Made by a program: the position numbers and the translations under genes. A DNA stretch of 44,148 nt from an uncultured Cellvibrio sp. (GTDB taxonomy: Bacteria; Pseudomonadota; Gammaproteobacteria; Pseudomonadales; Cellvibrionaceae). Within the stretch, counting starts at the first letter, position 1, and the number at the start of each line of letters is the position of its first letter. Below, one piece after another: positions 15,355-25,091 of this stretch. The notes beneath the pieces are model-generated. The model made no database searches. It worked only from the letters and a program-made list of their open reading frames with translations, and was not told where the DNA came from. The DNA is taken from positions 1-44,148 of the forward strand of contig CAMPIG010000005.1 of the NCBI GenBank assembly GCA_946886255.1, read 5' to 3'.

Positions 15355-16266
15355 TTACTCATTTATTCGTGCAACAACTCCTACATGAATAAGGCTGCCA
15401 GACACGAGCAGTAACATAGCGAGAATAAGCAAAGGCGAAATTTGTTGGTTTGACCGAGTGCCGCATACACGCCCTAACAACAACGCTAATGCGGGCCAGA
15501 ATGCTGTGATTAATATGCTGTCAATCAACCCTATTCGGCGTATGGACTCAAACAACGCACTATAAGCTAACGTGAAGCTAAGAATACCGTGTCCAACGAA
15601 CGGCAAAACCCATTTACCTCCATGAGGCAGTTTTTGCTTTTGACTTATTACGTAAGGAGCTCCCAATGCAAGGCCTACCACAGTGCCGGAGGCTAGCGAT
15701 ATGAATGTTGCGTCAAGTGAAGTCGCTTTACCTTCAAGACCTACTTTAATGAATGTCTCACCTCCAGCCCATGCAGATGCAAGTGCTATACCTAACCCTA
15801 GTGAAAACCAGGAGAAGTCACCTTTAACCGAGCCCCAGCATAATACGCCAACTCCGCAAAAGATTAGCGCCATCCCGATAAGTGTTTGTGCTGATAAGGA
15901 TTCAGAAAGAAAAACAAACCCGAACACCACGGAGAATATTGGTTTGACATTGGCGAACTGAGAGGCGAATTCCATCCGTCCGCCGACAGCGTGGCCACAG
16001 AAGTAATATAGACCTGTACCAAGAGGAAACGTGAGAATTCCCGCAGCAATTAACTCCCAGCGCAAGTCGGAAATCGATAAGCTGTCAAAAACTATTACTC
16101 CGAGCAACAATGAGCCCGCACTTAGGCTAATCATGAGGCCGCCAATTAAGGCCGGGAACTTATCATGTCGAGGAAGTTGTTGTAGCCCCTTATTGATTAA
16201 CTGAGCCGACACAGCCCAAGCCAGCGCACTCATAAGGGCGTATCCATAGGATGGTATTTCGATCAC
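15355..16266 (-). CDS. EamA/DMT-family transporter
   Basis: An inner-membrane transporter of the drug/metabolite (EamA) superfamily, with about ten membrane segments in two homologous halves (303 residues). The inter-half similarity is visible: ANVKPIFSVVFGFVFLSESL in the first half is the usual EamA helix-4/5 signature. The GTG at 16266 overlaps the upstream stop codon (GTGA), so translation is coupled to the 308-residue membrane protein. Substrate cannot be predicted. Confidence 0.85.
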   Translation of the reverse strand: MIEIPSYGYALMSALAWAVSAQLINKGLQQLPRHDKFPALIGGLMISLSAGSLLLGVIVFDSLSISDLRWELIAAGILTFPLGTGLYYFCGHAVGGRMEFASQFANVKPIFSVVFGFVFLSESLSAQTLIGMALIFCGVGVLCWGSVKGDFSWFSLGLGIALASAWAGGETFIKVGLEGKATSLDATFISLASGTVVGLALGAPYVISQKQKLPHGGKWVLPFVGHGILSFTLAYSALFESIRRIGLIDSILITAFWPALALLLGRVCGTRSNQQISPLLILAMLLLVSGSLIHVGVVARINE

Positions 16267-17189
16267 AAAAGAATCGCCCAGAGTGGGGGCAAGATAATAA
16301 GAGTTGCCCCAAAAAAGCGTTTTAGACAATAAGTTCCAACCTCAAATACAGAGTTCTTTTCTTCGCTGATACTTAGTGGACGAGGAAACCAGTGGGACCA
16401 ACCTGTAGTGATGGTTATTCCGAGAACGAACGCGCCGAACAAAGAGTTATATATTCCACAAAATAAACAAACAGCCCAAAGTAGGAACATAATCCCATAA
16501 TAACGAGCATTGCGCGTGCTGCGATAAAAATAATTAACTAGATAATTGTGGCCATAACTCGCTTTATTGCCGAACTTATTGAACAGCACATCTAAGCTGT
16601 CGACTGAAATTATAAAACAAATCAAAGCGATAGCAGATGCACCTGCGGCACAATAGGAAAGCAATTGATTCCAGGCTTCTGAAAGCATTGTAGACTGATC
16701 CAGGTTTTCTACTTTTTCCAGAGCTCGCGTCAACAACAAAGCCGAGGCGGCAGTTAGCATTGCAAGCATTGTCATTGATGCTCGTGCTTTGTCTTGAAGA
16801 GCGGCAGCAAAATCAGGGTCTCGCCGTGATGAATCTTCTGACCATGCATCAGCAAATGCACTTAGAAGCTGTCTTAAGCTGTTGACTTTTGTGCGGGGAG
16901 TGTAAGTTGACAGAAAATACACAAGCCACATCCATATAGAGATCATAAAGTAGCTGATAAACAACAAACGTCGATTGGGCTCGTTGGCAAGCAATACAGC
17001 ACTGTGCGCTTCGTAACCACTAACTTTAATGTAAAACCATCCTCCCCAAAGCAGAATGATAGATACAGTACTCAGTATCAAAATCCAAAGAAAAGCATGT
17101 GGCAGCTTTTGGAATGAGTCGAATTTTTTTATGAAGATGGTTTTTTCTGATGCTTGATTTACGATGTCTGCTGTTTGCATATTCATCAT
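16263..17189 (-). CDS. Unknown polytopic membrane protein coupled to EamA transporter
   Basis: A 308-residue protein with about six hydrophobic segments (near 33-55, 77-98, 135-155, 182-206, 231-262 and 285-306) and a hydrophilic loop around 100-135. No family recognised. The exact start among three early ATGs is uncertain. It shares four bases with the EamA transporter gene that follows, so the two are probably made in step and may work together. Confidence 0.65.
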   Translation of the reverse strand: MMNMQTADIVNQASEKTIFIKKFDSFQKLPHAFLWILILSTVSIILLWGGWFYIKVSGYEAHSAVLLANEPNRRLLFISYFMISIWMWLVYFLSTYTPRTKVNSLRQLLSAFADAWSEDSSRRDPDFAAALQDKARASMTMLAMLTAASALLLTRALEKVENLDQSTMLSEAWNQLLSYCAAGASAIALICFIISVDSLDVLFNKFGNKASYGHNYLVNYFYRSTRNARYYGIMFLLWAVCLFCGIYNSLFGAFVLGITITTGWSHWFPRPLSISEEKNSVFEVGTYCLKRFFGATLIILPPLWAILL

Positions 17190-17365
17190 CCCTAGTTGTA
17201 GCCATATATCGATCAGTTCAACTGCGGCTTATCGTAGCTGCCGAATCTTTTAGGAATACCACTCATTTAATTTGCTTGTATTAATATCCCTGTGTGTATA
17301 CAAAAAGAGGTGTACCATGACGGACGACTTGGATCTACTTTCGGTGTCAGACGGGTGACATTGAA

Positions 17366-17398
17366 ATTTGGCACCGACATGAAGAGTCGGTGCCAAAT
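17366..17398 (-). terminator. Strong hairpin terminator
   Basis: A perfect 13-bp stem (ATTTGGCACCGAC and GTCGGTGCCAAAT) with a 7-base loop, lying just downstream of the minus-strand gene at 17415-17708. The T tract that follows is short, so it may be a weakly rho-independent or processing hairpin. Confidence 0.7.
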
Positions 17399-17414
17399 CC
17401 AAATGCAGAATTAA

Positions 17415-17708
17415 TTACAAATTTTGTTCATCCGAGTCTTTAAGAAATTCACAGTGAAAACCCAGAATTCCTCTCAGGCCATTCTTAATGGGATCAAACA
17501 AGTGAAGCGTATTCGATGCATCAATCGCCAAATGACGAAAAATACCTACGAATTCCCCATTTCGGGTTTTAATAATGTCATTGTTAACACTCATGTCAAC
17601 GAGGCGATAAACACGAAATCCGTCGCCCATCAAATAGGGTGTCTCATAGACGCGATGGTAGAGGTTAGCTTTACCGCATGCACTTCTACCTTGTATCGTT
17701 GCAAACAT
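17415..17708 (-). CDS. Hypothetical protein
   Basis: A 97-residue soluble protein, beta-rich, with no recognised motif. GAGG lies eight bases before the ATG, and a 13-bp hairpin follows the stop, so it looks like a complete single-gene transcript. It sits in a thinly coded stretch between the transporter pair and the end of the conjugation operon. Confidence 0.5.
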   Translation of the reverse strand: MFATIQGRSACGKANLYHRVYETPYLMGDGFRVYRLVDMSVNNDIIKTRNGEFVGIFRHLAIDASNTLHLFDPIKNGLRGILGFHCEFLKDSDEQNL

Positions 17709-18299
17709 TCATCAACCTCATATTAAAAGAAGGTAGCGAATTGGGGATATTCAGAAAAAAGCAGCAAGAGGTGTATTCAATCTCTCGCTCTTTTTTCCTG
17801 CTCCAGCAATGAAAAATCACTGATTCCCCGCGTGAGTAAATCGCATCACTAATGAATTAGGATGTAATAATTGATTGCCACCTCGCGACATAGTTAATTC
17901 TCATTGTCGCTAGCAAACTACCTGCTTCTATTGATGAGGCGAGCAGGAATGTCCTCTCATAACGACTATCACCCCCTTTATTCCATAGTTGTTACTTTTG
18001 CACAGATGCAATTTCCCTCCTTTCTGGCCAGACATTGGTACATCGCGTATATCGAAATATTCACCAAAATCTGTGCGAGTTCAATAGATTATGGGTGAAT
18101 TTCAATAGTACATTTAGGACATAGGCGATAGTTTAAAGAAACGAAATATTATATCTGCGTTAGCGAAGAGCAACGGGCTTGACGGGACCAACGACCCACA
18201 TAAGACATAATTGGATGAACCTGCATCCTCACAGGTTGATCACCTTTTCACCATGTCGTAGACTAAAGGCAGGAATCGAAATCGCTGGACAGCGAGGTA
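17709..18299. other. Gene-poor stretch left of the conjugation operon
   Basis: About 590 bases with no supported gene. Near 18213-18250 there is a short inverted repeat (AACCTG and CAGGTT around an 8-base loop) followed by TTGATCACCTTTT. The CCTCACAGGTTGATCACC part is also kept beside the traG relic at about 3603, so this is probably the original 3' flank of the conjugation operon. Confidence 0.6.
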
Positions 18300-18512
18300 A
18301 TGAACATGAAAATCCCAAAAATACTGAAAGTCCCTGTGGCAGCCATCGTGCTTATTGCGAGTGTGGCGTGGATACTGCTGAAGGCAGCATTTACCATCCT
18401 TGGCTTTATGGGCGGTCGTCCCGATGAGAGGGACGACGCTCAGCAGATACATGCACCGAACAGAACAACAGACGCGGACAACAAGTACAGAATGTCCGGC
18501 TTTGGCGATTAG
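18300..18512 (+). CDS. Small single-span membrane protein
   Basis: A 70-residue protein with a basic N-terminus (MNMKIPKILKVP), one membrane segment (about 12-36, VAAIVLIASVAWILLKAAF) and a polar tail rich in Asp and Arg. GAGG lies close to two possible ATGs (18300 and 18306). It converges with traG, whose stop abuts its own. No family recognised; its place at the end of the transfer operon may hint at a link with conjugation. Confidence 0.5.
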   Translation: MNMKIPKILKVPVAAIVLIASVAWILLKAAFTILGFMGGRPDERDDAQQIHAPNRTTDADNKYRMSGFGD

Positions 18513-20060
18513 TCACTTCACCAATCTTGAGGGGTCGGAAGCATTGGCGACCCCTCCACCTGCATCCATAAGTGTATTAGCAAGCCTCCCACCGTTGATT
18601 CCCGCCATCCCGACCAGCATCGTAAAAAGCAAAGGCAGTACGAGAAACAGGGAGCGAATCACGTAGCGTATTACCTCCACCGTTATATCCAGCCCTGAAT
18701 CATTGCTAAACCGGACCCCGAGAAGGGTTGTCGGGTCGCTATGATCACCCCATTGGGTGACGGCCGCGAGGAAGAAGTTGTCCATCCACACCGCTACGGC
18801 GAACAGGAAGGTCCAGAAGAACACGCTGAACTTCACCGCCAGCAGGGTTACCAGGACATCCAGGCGGTAGCCGGACAGCACCAGCAGCAACGGCGTCACC
18901 ACCGTAAAGAACATGAGGATAACGGCCTGGATGATCGGCCCCGCGTCCCGATACATACGCGCCTTAGTGCGATCAGGAACTGACATCGCCGCCGCAACAC
19001 CCGATGTGACAGCATCGGCCGCACCACGCCAGAAGCCATCCCGGGGGTAGTTGTTATTGATCTGCAGGCGCTGGATGTCGGTGTTGGCCGAGAGCAGCGC
19101 CCTTAAGAGGTCGTCCTGTGTCGACTGGCTGGTACGTGTCAGTACCTGGAGGATCGCCGACCAGGTGCTCTGTTCCTGGGAATTCCCTAGTTCATCCGCA
19201 AAGTAATCCAGCAATCGTCCGTGCAAGCCATCGGACTCATCCAGCCACCATTGCCGGCAATAGGGGAACCCTCGCCCATCAGAGTACTCTGGCGTAACTA
19301 TGTTGCTGTCACGGTCGCGGTCGTACCGGATGCTCCACAAGCCCTCGTTCGTGCGGTAGTGGCTGTAGTAGCTGCTGTGTCCCAGGAAGAAGCGACTGCC
19401 CGGCCACATAATGTCCTGGTCGATATCCTCGATCCCCTGAGGCACCGCAGGCTTGTCTCGCAGGTACCGGTTGAGGCTTGGCCGCCAACAATCCCGGTAA
19501 AACATCGCTGTCTCATCACGCAGCTGCTTATCGTGGATTTGCAAGGTGGCCAGCTCGGTAGAGATCCGACGGAGGTCCGGCTGACACGGCAAGATGCCAG
19601 CGGCCGTTGTCGCCAAGCCTGATGAGAAAAAATCCCAGATATACCAGATGATCGGCACCTTCGGTGTACGGCCGTCCAGTTCCAGTGCGTCGATACGATC
19701 ATAGGTCGTACCAGTCTGACCGATGCGGATCTCTTGGGTAGTTTGGGTCAGACTATCGCCATTAACCTCGCATTGATGGATGTTTGCCCTGACGCTTTGG
19801 GGAGCGAGATTGATGGCCGGGTTGCAGCAGAGGATCAACACAAAGAACGCGACATATAGCTCAATCTCCGAGCGTGCAAACGCCTGCACACCAATATCGG
19901 TTTTATCACGACTTTTCCTCGCCTCGATAAGATTGCGGATCACAATAAATGCGAAAGGAATCAAAGCCACACCGGTGCCAGTTAGCAGATCCCATAAGCT
20001 GTTGAACATGAACCAGCCGAGCACGGTGGTATATAGCTCTATGCTGCTCGAAACGATCAC
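18513..20060 (-). CDS. traG: TraG-like mating-pair stabilisation protein (N-terminal domain)
   Basis: A 515-residue inner-membrane protein matching the TraG N-terminal domain family of ICE and F-type systems, which supports pilus assembly and mating-pair stabilisation. Membrane segments lie near the N-terminus (about 15-45 and 68-85) and in a C-terminal cluster (about 365-495), with a large periplasmic part between. At 515 residues it has the length of the ICE-type version, without the long C-terminal extension of F TraG. Last gene of the operon; its ATG overlaps the previous stop (ATGA). A relic of a second copy lies at 3638-3770. Confidence 0.88.
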   Translation of the reverse strand: MIVSSSIELYTTVLGWFMFNSLWDLLTGTGVALIPFAFIVIRNLIEARKSRDKTDIGVQAFARSEIELYVAFFVLILCCNPAINLAPQSVRANIHQCEVNGDSLTQTTQEIRIGQTGTTYDRIDALELDGRTPKVPIIWYIWDFFSSGLATTAAGILPCQPDLRRISTELATLQIHDKQLRDETAMFYRDCWRPSLNRYLRDKPAVPQGIEDIDQDIMWPGSRFFLGHSSYYSHYRTNEGLWSIRYDRDRDSNIVTPEYSDGRGFPYCRQWWLDESDGLHGRLLDYFADELGNSQEQSTWSAILQVLTRTSQSTQDDLLRALLSANTDIQRLQINNNYPRDGFWRGAADAVTSGVAAAMSVPDRTKARMYRDAGPIIQAVILMFFTVVTPLLLVLSGYRLDVLVTLLAVKFSVFFWTFLFAVAVWMDNFFLAAVTQWGDHSDPTTLLGVRFSNDSGLDITVEVIRYVIRSLFLVLPLLFTMLVGMAGINGGRLANTLMDAGGGVANASDPSRLVK

Positions 20061-20464
20061 AGGAAGCGTCCTATCAACTGGAGTGCATCAAACGGAAAGA
20101 ACAACTCATACACGATAAAGATGCGCAAAAATGATCGGCGCCAGGACAAGACCGACGCCGTGAGTTCGTCGTTAGTCACACCATCGCGTTGCCTACACCA
20201 GCTGGCAATCTTTGGCCATACCACAAGCAGGAACACGCCGTAGCACAACCAGCGAAAACCCGTCAGAAACCAAAAATGATCCTGAACCAGGTTACCGATA
20301 TTCAGCACAGCATCCGGACGCTGTGCGAGCCACAAACCCAGCAACCCGAGAACGACCAGAGCACCCACGAGAACCAGCAATCGATACAGCCATGTTTTGA
20401 ACCAGGCTAATCGCGCTTTTGTCGGAGCCGATGATGATACCGTCACGGTGGATTGTTCCGTCAT
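20057..20464 (-). CDS. Conjugation-operon membrane protein, unknown
   Basis: A 135-residue protein with two membrane segments (about 25-47 and 66-87) in the position between the PFL_4711-like gene and traG, where a small membrane protein is often found in this ICE type. I chose ATG 20464 with GAGGTG upstream; the frame is open for another 35 codons but these have no ribosome binding site. Its stop overlaps the traG start. Confidence 0.7.
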   Translation of the reverse strand: MTEQSTVTVSSSAPTKARLAWFKTWLYRLLVLVGALVVLGLLGLWLAQRPDAVLNIGNLVQDHFWFLTGFRWLCYGVFLLVVWPKIASWCRQRDGVTNDELTASVLSWRRSFLRIFIVYELFFPFDALQLIGRFL

Positions 20465-20645
20465 CTCAGCCACCTCAATGTAACTCAATGCCGCCATCGC
20501 GAATGCGCGGTGTTGACGGCGGTGCTGGATTGATATTGGCGGCGTCCGCTGCAGCCGCGCGTTGCTCATGACGCTCCGTCAGTACACGTGCTGTGCTCGA
20601 GACGACCTGTTCACGAACATGAATCTCATACAAAATGCAGTAGAT

Positions 20646-21812
20646 CTAGCTTTGCAATTTTTGAATCGATGTATTGATTGCTGTCTGCGCTTCCGCGTTC
20701 GCCGCGACGTTCGCTTCCTGCTGGCCCGCACGCAACAAATCAATCGCCACCAGTGCTTTCTCAATCGTGCGAGCCAACGCAATTTCCGTCGCCAGCCGAT
20801 TGGCTAACAAGGCACGCTCCGGAGCCGGTTCCTCACGTAGCGCCTGGATGACGGGCTCTGTGATGAGAATGCCCATACCCGGTGCGCTGATCGCATCGAG
20901 ATCCTCGACAGATGGCGCATCGGCGGTTTGCAGTAAGGGGGTGAGGTCCTGGTCGACATCCAGCTTTTCGTCTTTCACCTGCAGGCGTAAGCCTTGGCCG
21001 ACGCGTGTTTTTAATTTCTCGCAATTCGCGCACAAGCGAACCTGCTGCTCGCCGACCACCGAGGTTACCCATTCGCTCGCGACGTCAGACGTACGCCACA
21101 GGCGCGTCACGCGCTGATCGGCTGGTTGCCCAGCTGCAGGACTGCTCGGCGCCAGGTGTTCGTAGCCAGCCTCTACGCTGTCACCAATGGTATTGATAGC
21201 GGGTTGCCCTTCCCCACCGGCTTTTTGTCCGTGGGTCCAGGTGATGCCATCTTTGCCCGGGTCTTCAGTAATTTCTGCTTCCGATGTGGTGGGGTCGCTG
21301 CCCCTCTGCGTTTTTTGTTTCCAGGATTCGCTCTTGGCAATCTTGATCCAGCCGTCCACGGGATTGCGGCCAGCGATATTGTCGTTCACCACTTCGTGAC
21401 AACTCTTCACAGACAGGTTGTAGGTGTTGCGCGCATCCGCTAAGCCTTTCGTCACAAAATCGTAGAGACCAGGATTTATTTCCTGCACTTTGGAAATACC
21501 CCAGCCAACGACCATTGATCCCGCATTGGCAACCACATCATCAAAAAAGCCGTATAGGCTTTGTTCGGCATTTCGGAACGTGTTGTTAATGCCGGCGCGC
21601 GGATCGAATGAGCAGGCATTCCCGATTCCCCAATTGGCACCTAACCCCAGCTGGACACGGGTACGATTGGTGTAGCCGAACAGATACGGATCGGCGCCAC
21701 CAATCTCGTAATACCAGGAGGAGCTGCCCGTCGGACGAACCTGGGCCGTGGCCGTTACAGTCAGCGTCGCCAACACGACAAGGGATAAACGAGAAAGCAT
21801 TTTCTTTTTCAT
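20646..21812 (-). CDS. ICE protein, TIGR03755 / PFL_4711 family (TraH-like)
   Basis: A 388-residue exported protein of the ICE-specific family recalled as TIGR03755 (PFL_4711), which occupies the place of TraH in F-type systems and is needed for pilus assembly. A signal peptide (MKKKMLSRLSLVVLATLTVT, cleavage near TAQ) is followed by WYYEIGGADPY and NACSFDPRAGI, both typical of the family, and a C-terminal helical region rich in Ala and Glu. ATG 21812 has GGTGA upstream. Sits directly after the TraU-like gene. Confidence 0.88.
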   Translation of the reverse strand: MKKKMLSRLSLVVLATLTVTATAQVRPTGSSSWYYEIGGADPYLFGYTNRTRVQLGLGANWGIGNACSFDPRAGINNTFRNAEQSLYGFFDDVVANAGSMVVGWGISKVQEINPGLYDFVTKGLADARNTYNLSVKSCHEVVNDNIAGRNPVDGWIKIAKSESWKQKTQRGSDPTTSEAEITEDPGKDGITWTHGQKAGGEGQPAINTIGDSVEAGYEHLAPSSPAAGQPADQRVTRLWRTSDVASEWVTSVVGEQQVRLCANCEKLKTRVGQGLRLQVKDEKLDVDQDLTPLLQTADAPSVEDLDAISAPGMGILITEPVIQALREEPAPERALLANRLATEIALARTIEKALVAIDLLRAGQQEANVAANAEAQTAINTSIQKLQS

Positions 21813-21818
21813 GATCAA

Positions 21819-22733
21819 TCACCAGGTTACGGCATAAAGAAAGGCGGCACCGGCCGGCTCGCAACAGGAGTATGGCCGCCAGAGATTCCACGCGTATTGT
21901 TCTGAGGTTGTGTACTTGCCATTTGCCCATCCGGATCGCTGTCCGAAAATTTCACCGCGGGATTGTTTTACCGGTGTGAGCATTTGCCATTTATGCGTCG
22001 CGATATCGTTTTCTTTCACCGGTGGTGGCGGCCAACACTTGTTGCCACAATCTCGTTCGGCTTCGAGGTATACACGCGGCGCTCGATCACGTGACGTGAC
22101 CAGGTCAGCGGCGCGTTGCGCGGTTAACGCCGCCGACTTGGGATCTTCGGCGTGTACGGTCCAACCAATGCGTGGGAAAATATTGCCGAACCGTACGGTG
22201 GCTTTACCCATCACACGACGGCCGAGTAACGAGTCGAGATAGAACATTTCCGGAATGCCGGCATTCCACCCTTTGCGGTCCAGGTCCGACACAAAATATG
22301 GTTTGAAACCAGTAATGCAGGACTTACAGAAATACCCACTGGAATTCATGCTTTCAAAAATGTACGCCGCCGGGTTACCAATGACGTCAACCTTTTTGAA
22401 ATCCGCATGGGTATCACCCGCTTCGCGATTGCGATGGGTAATGACTGTGGGTTTGTTGGTATTCCAGGTTTGCGTCTCCTTCCAAGGTGAGTTTGCACCG
22501 CTGTACGACGTGACCACGAAATCCGGAATGTAGTGAGACACGCGAACACTGGTATCAATGTCGCAGCCAAAAATCGTGCAGGTTATCCAGAAACAAATGC
22601 CACTCACGCGCCATTCCACACAGTCTTCACAGGCCATGGCGGACTCCGTGATATCCGCACTGGTGATCTCTTCGGCACGAACGGCCGATGACAGTACGGC
22701 AACCAACATGATGATAGAAAACGTAATTTTCAT
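21819..22733 (-). CDS. ICE protein, TIGR03756 / PFL_4710 family (TraU-like)
   Basis: A 304-residue periplasmic Cys-rich protein resembling TraU and the ICE family recalled as TIGR03756. A signal peptide ends near VRAEE. Cys pairs include ACEDC, CFWITCTIFGC and the C-terminal SCCEPAGAAFLY, consistent with disulphide-stabilised T4SS periplasmic proteins. Its ATG overlaps the HNH gene stop (ATGA). In other elements of this type it normally follows the TIGR03757 gene directly; here six genes are inserted between them. Confidence 0.88.
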   Translation of the reverse strand: MKITFSIIMLVAVLSSAVRAEEITSADITESAMACEDCVEWRVSGICFWITCTIFGCDIDTSVRVSHYIPDFVVTSYSGANSPWKETQTWNTNKPTVITHRNREAGDTHADFKKVDVIGNPAAYIFESMNSSGYFCKSCITGFKPYFVSDLDRKGWNAGIPEMFYLDSLLGRRVMGKATVRFGNIFPRIGWTVHAEDPKSAALTAQRAADLVTSRDRAPRVYLEAERDCGNKCWPPPPVKENDIATHKWQMLTPVKQSRGEIFGQRSGWANGKYTTSEQYAWNLWRPYSCCEPAGAAFLYAVTW

Positions 22734-23536
22734 TGATGTGCCTGATCCAGTGATTGGAAGCGTTCAAAGATTTTTAGCTTCAGCTTGACGACGGTCTTCA
22801 TTGACGGAACCAATGCCGCGGGAAAATCATTTACCCGTGCCTTGTTCATTCGGCACAGCAACTTTCGTTCAATTAACTCGAAATTGCTCGGGTCCAGATT
22901 TGTTCTGTCACCATCGCGGAATGACACAATATGTCCGGGGGGAACAGGGCCATGATCCTTCTCCCACAGGACAACGTGCTTGGCGCGGTAGAATCCGCGC
23001 GCACCGGTATAAGGGTTGATCTCATCAACTTTGATTAGTACGTACCCATCCTTCGGACATATTCTTTCATGGCCGAATGGCTTCATATTCTTTGGCTTTT
23101 GGCCTTTCTTGAAGCATCCGGAGTTAGGCTTCACAGCACCTTTCGTACCCGTGTTCCAGGGGGAATGCCCCTTCTCAAAACATCCCGTCCGACCTGAGAT
23201 AATCCCGTGTTTTTTTATATAGTGTTTCACCTGCAGTGCCGTGTATTGGGTGCCATAGGTGTCGTTCAGTAAGGTGGTTAATTCGTGAATCGGAAAGCTT
23301 ATATACAACTCTTTTACGAAGTAGTGCTGTTCCAAGGTCAACAAACGCGGCTGATTGGCGGGATTTCCAGGATTCCTGCCGCTGACAATCCTGTGGTTGG
23401 AAAGCGCAGATTTTATCTGTCCTTCTGTTTTCGATGTTTTAAACGCGTTATTGAATGCCTCAGTGAGTTCAGGCACTGATAGGTACTTATACGCTTCTCG
23501 AAGAAAAATCAGGTGTGCCTCGGAATACATTTTCAT
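22730..23536 (-). CDS. HNH endonuclease with two N-terminal helix-turn-helix repeats
   Basis: A 268-residue HNH nuclease of phage/homing type. The HNH fold spans about 187-224: H187 ([11 protein letters not shown]), [10 protein letters not shown] and [16 protein letters not shown]. The N-terminal half has two similar ~50-residue helical units (about 4-54 and 66-116), each ending in HRIVSGR / HGIISGR, then two F-x-K-G-x-x-P motifs ([10 protein letters not shown] and GCFKKGQKP), as in DNA-binding modules of phage HNH enzymes. It overlaps both the gene before and the TraU-like gene after by four bases. Likely a selfish or mobility nuclease inside the operon. Confidence 0.9.
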   Translation of the reverse strand: MKMYSEAHLIFLREAYKYLSVPELTEAFNNAFKTSKTEGQIKSALSNHRIVSGRNPGNPANQPRLLTLEQHYFVKELYISFPIHELTTLLNDTYGTQYTALQVKHYIKKHGIISGRTGCFEKGHSPWNTGTKGAVKPNSGCFKKGQKPKNMKPFGHERICPKDGYVLIKVDEINPYTGARGFYRAKHVVLWEKDHGPVPPGHIVSFRDGDRTNLDPSNFELIERKLLCRMNKARVNDFPAALVPSMKTVVKLKLKIFERFQSLDQAHQ

Positions 23537-23763
23537 GACTTCGCCTCCACACCCAACAGGCCTGGAAGATCTTTTTTCGATCCGAACTCTGTATGCGCAT
23601 CAAGTACCAAACGACCATTAGCAATGATGCATTGCGCCACTTGCGAAACGGATTTTGCGCGATTGATTTCCTCTTTCAGCTTTTCACCTAGTACGGTCTC
23701 ATCTGACAATCTTTCCAGTTGGGCGAACAGATGGTCATTCAAGTCACTGAGCTTATTTTTCAT
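23533..23763 (-). CDS. Small phage-like protein upstream of HNH gene
   Basis: A 76-residue acidic helical protein starting [20 protein letters not shown]. Proteins with this beginning are, as I recall, common in prophages near HNH genes, with no known function. Its stop overlaps the HNH start (ATGA), so the pair moves and is translated as a unit. Confidence 0.75.
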   Translation of the reverse strand: MKNKLSDLNDHLFAQLERLSDETVLGEKLKEEINRAKSVSQVAQCIIANGRLVLDAHTEFGSKKDLPGLLGVEAKS

Positions 23764-23813
23764 CGTGATGTCCTAAGCATTGGTGTTGAGAGTGAGTAGT
23801 TGAAAACAGAGTC

Positions 23814-25088
23814 TTACGACGCTTTTCGTTGTAACAGCAACTGGCGATTCAAGTGCTCAGCGAGATCCTGTCCTGCTTGCGTCAGTTCCTCGGAGATGGG
23901 GTCGTTCCATGGACCTTGATGCTGGACGACCCGTAATGACTGACCAGACCATCCCAATTCCAATGTGCTGCGCTCATTCGCTGCAGAGGTCAGCGAATAA
24001 AGGATCGAGCGGCCCGCGCGCACCTCCGGAACATATCCGGCAACGCAATGGTTCATTTCAGCCCCCTCAATGGCAACCATCAGCGGTGAGGCTAAGAGAT
24101 TGCTGGTGACCCCATTCAATACAACGCGGGATTCCCAGGGAACGGCAAATATGAATGGCGTGTCGCTGAACTCAAGTGTCAAAATGTCGCGCGACATTCG
24201 ACGGTGCTCAATGCTTATGCGACGGTAGGACCAGGCAGGATTGAATGGCTGGTTTAACTGCTCGGCTAAACGCTTGGTATCTCTCCATAGTCGCGCACAG
24301 CCATACACAAAGTGAGAATCGCTGACTTTCTTCGCCCGCCTTGCCTGTTGAGCAACCCAGGAAATCATGGCACCGCCGTCGTCGATTCCGAACATTTCAT
24401 AGATGGGTATGTGCTTTAAAAAACTCGTGGGAAATTGAAGCGCTGCTGCAAGCCTTGCCGCCCAGGCGCTCACCCGATGCGCCGTGGCCACAGGTCGACC
24501 CGCCCTGTTCACGCGAATGCATTCTTTGCTAAACGAGTGCAATAAGCGAAATATCAAGTGGTTCCGCGACTTTGAGTTTCGATAGATGGATATCCAGAGA
24601 TGCCTCGGCAATTTGGACCTGATCGAATCGATCCTGGCGCCAAAAAACAGCACGGCCGGAATGAGGTGATGTTCATGTTGGCCAAGAGCATCAATGAACC
24701 GTTTAAAGTAGTGAAACCGGAATACCAGGTTATCGTCGAATGTAGCCTGGTTGCGACAGAACTGTGAGATCAATTCTTGGTGGTCCCTGACCCACATATC
24801 GTAATGCAGATACGCATAGTAACCATTGAATCGTGGTCCCAGGTATTCGGCGATCAATGCGTGAGTACGGCACGGATCTGTACGCAGGTTAATTTGATTC
24901 CTAATGTCGATGCCATTAGCCAAGAGTATCCTACACTTCGTCTCAAAAACGGTTTCCTTTACCCGCAGTAGCTGTGGGATATCTGCGCGAAATGTTCCGA
25001 CCATGATCGTCTTGTTTACCTTATCGCAGACGATAGGTAATCGCTTTGATCCGTCGAATACACGTGGTTTGGACATAACAATCATCAC
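23814..25088 (-). CDS. PcfJ-like protein
   Basis: A 424-residue protein whose C-terminal third matches the PcfJ-like family, named after an enterococcal conjugative-plasmid protein and found on many mobile elements; function unknown. The signature is EMNHCVAGYVPEVRAGRS, followed by STLELGW and VVQHQGPWN (about 345-400). The N-terminal ~250 residues are basic and Arg/His-rich, possibly nucleic-acid binding. It lies three bases after a small zinc-finger-like protein, inside the conjugation operon. Confidence 0.82.
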   Translation of the reverse strand: MMIVMSKPRVFDGSKRLPIVCDKVNKTIMVGTFRADIPQLLRVKETVFETKCRILLANGIDIRNQINLRTDPCRTHALIAEYLGPRFNGYYAYLHYDMWVRDHQELISQFCRNQATFDDNLVFRFHYFKRFIDALGQHEHHLIPAVLFFGARIDSIRSKLPRHLWISIYRNSKSRNHLIFRLLHSFSKECIRVNRAGRPVATAHRVSAWAARLAAALQFPTSFLKHIPIYEMFGIDDGGAMISWVAQQARRAKKVSDSHFVYGCARLWRDTKRLAEQLNQPFNPAWSYRRISIEHRRMSRDILTLEFSDTPFIFAVPWESRVVLNGVTSNLLASPLMVAIEGAEMNHCVAGYVPEVRAGRSILYSLTSAANERSTLELGWSGQSLRVVQHQGPWNDPISEELTQAGQDLAEHLNRQLLLQRKAS

Positions 25089-25091
25089 GTC

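Noticed and set aside
17317..17358. 13-codon frame (MTDDLDLLSVSDG) with a good ribosome binding site before the hairpin at 17366-17398
   Set aside because: It could be a leader peptide or the remnant start of a lost gene, but no downstream plus-strand gene is present to be controlled.
17904..18098. 64-codon plus-strand frame in the gene-poor stretch
   Set aside because: No ribosome binding site, no conserved feature, ordinary chance length.
20674..21117. Long plus-strand open frame opposite the TraH-like gene
   Set aside because: It lies entirely antisense to a well-supported transfer gene, has a low-complexity Ser/Arg-rich translation and no ribosome binding site.
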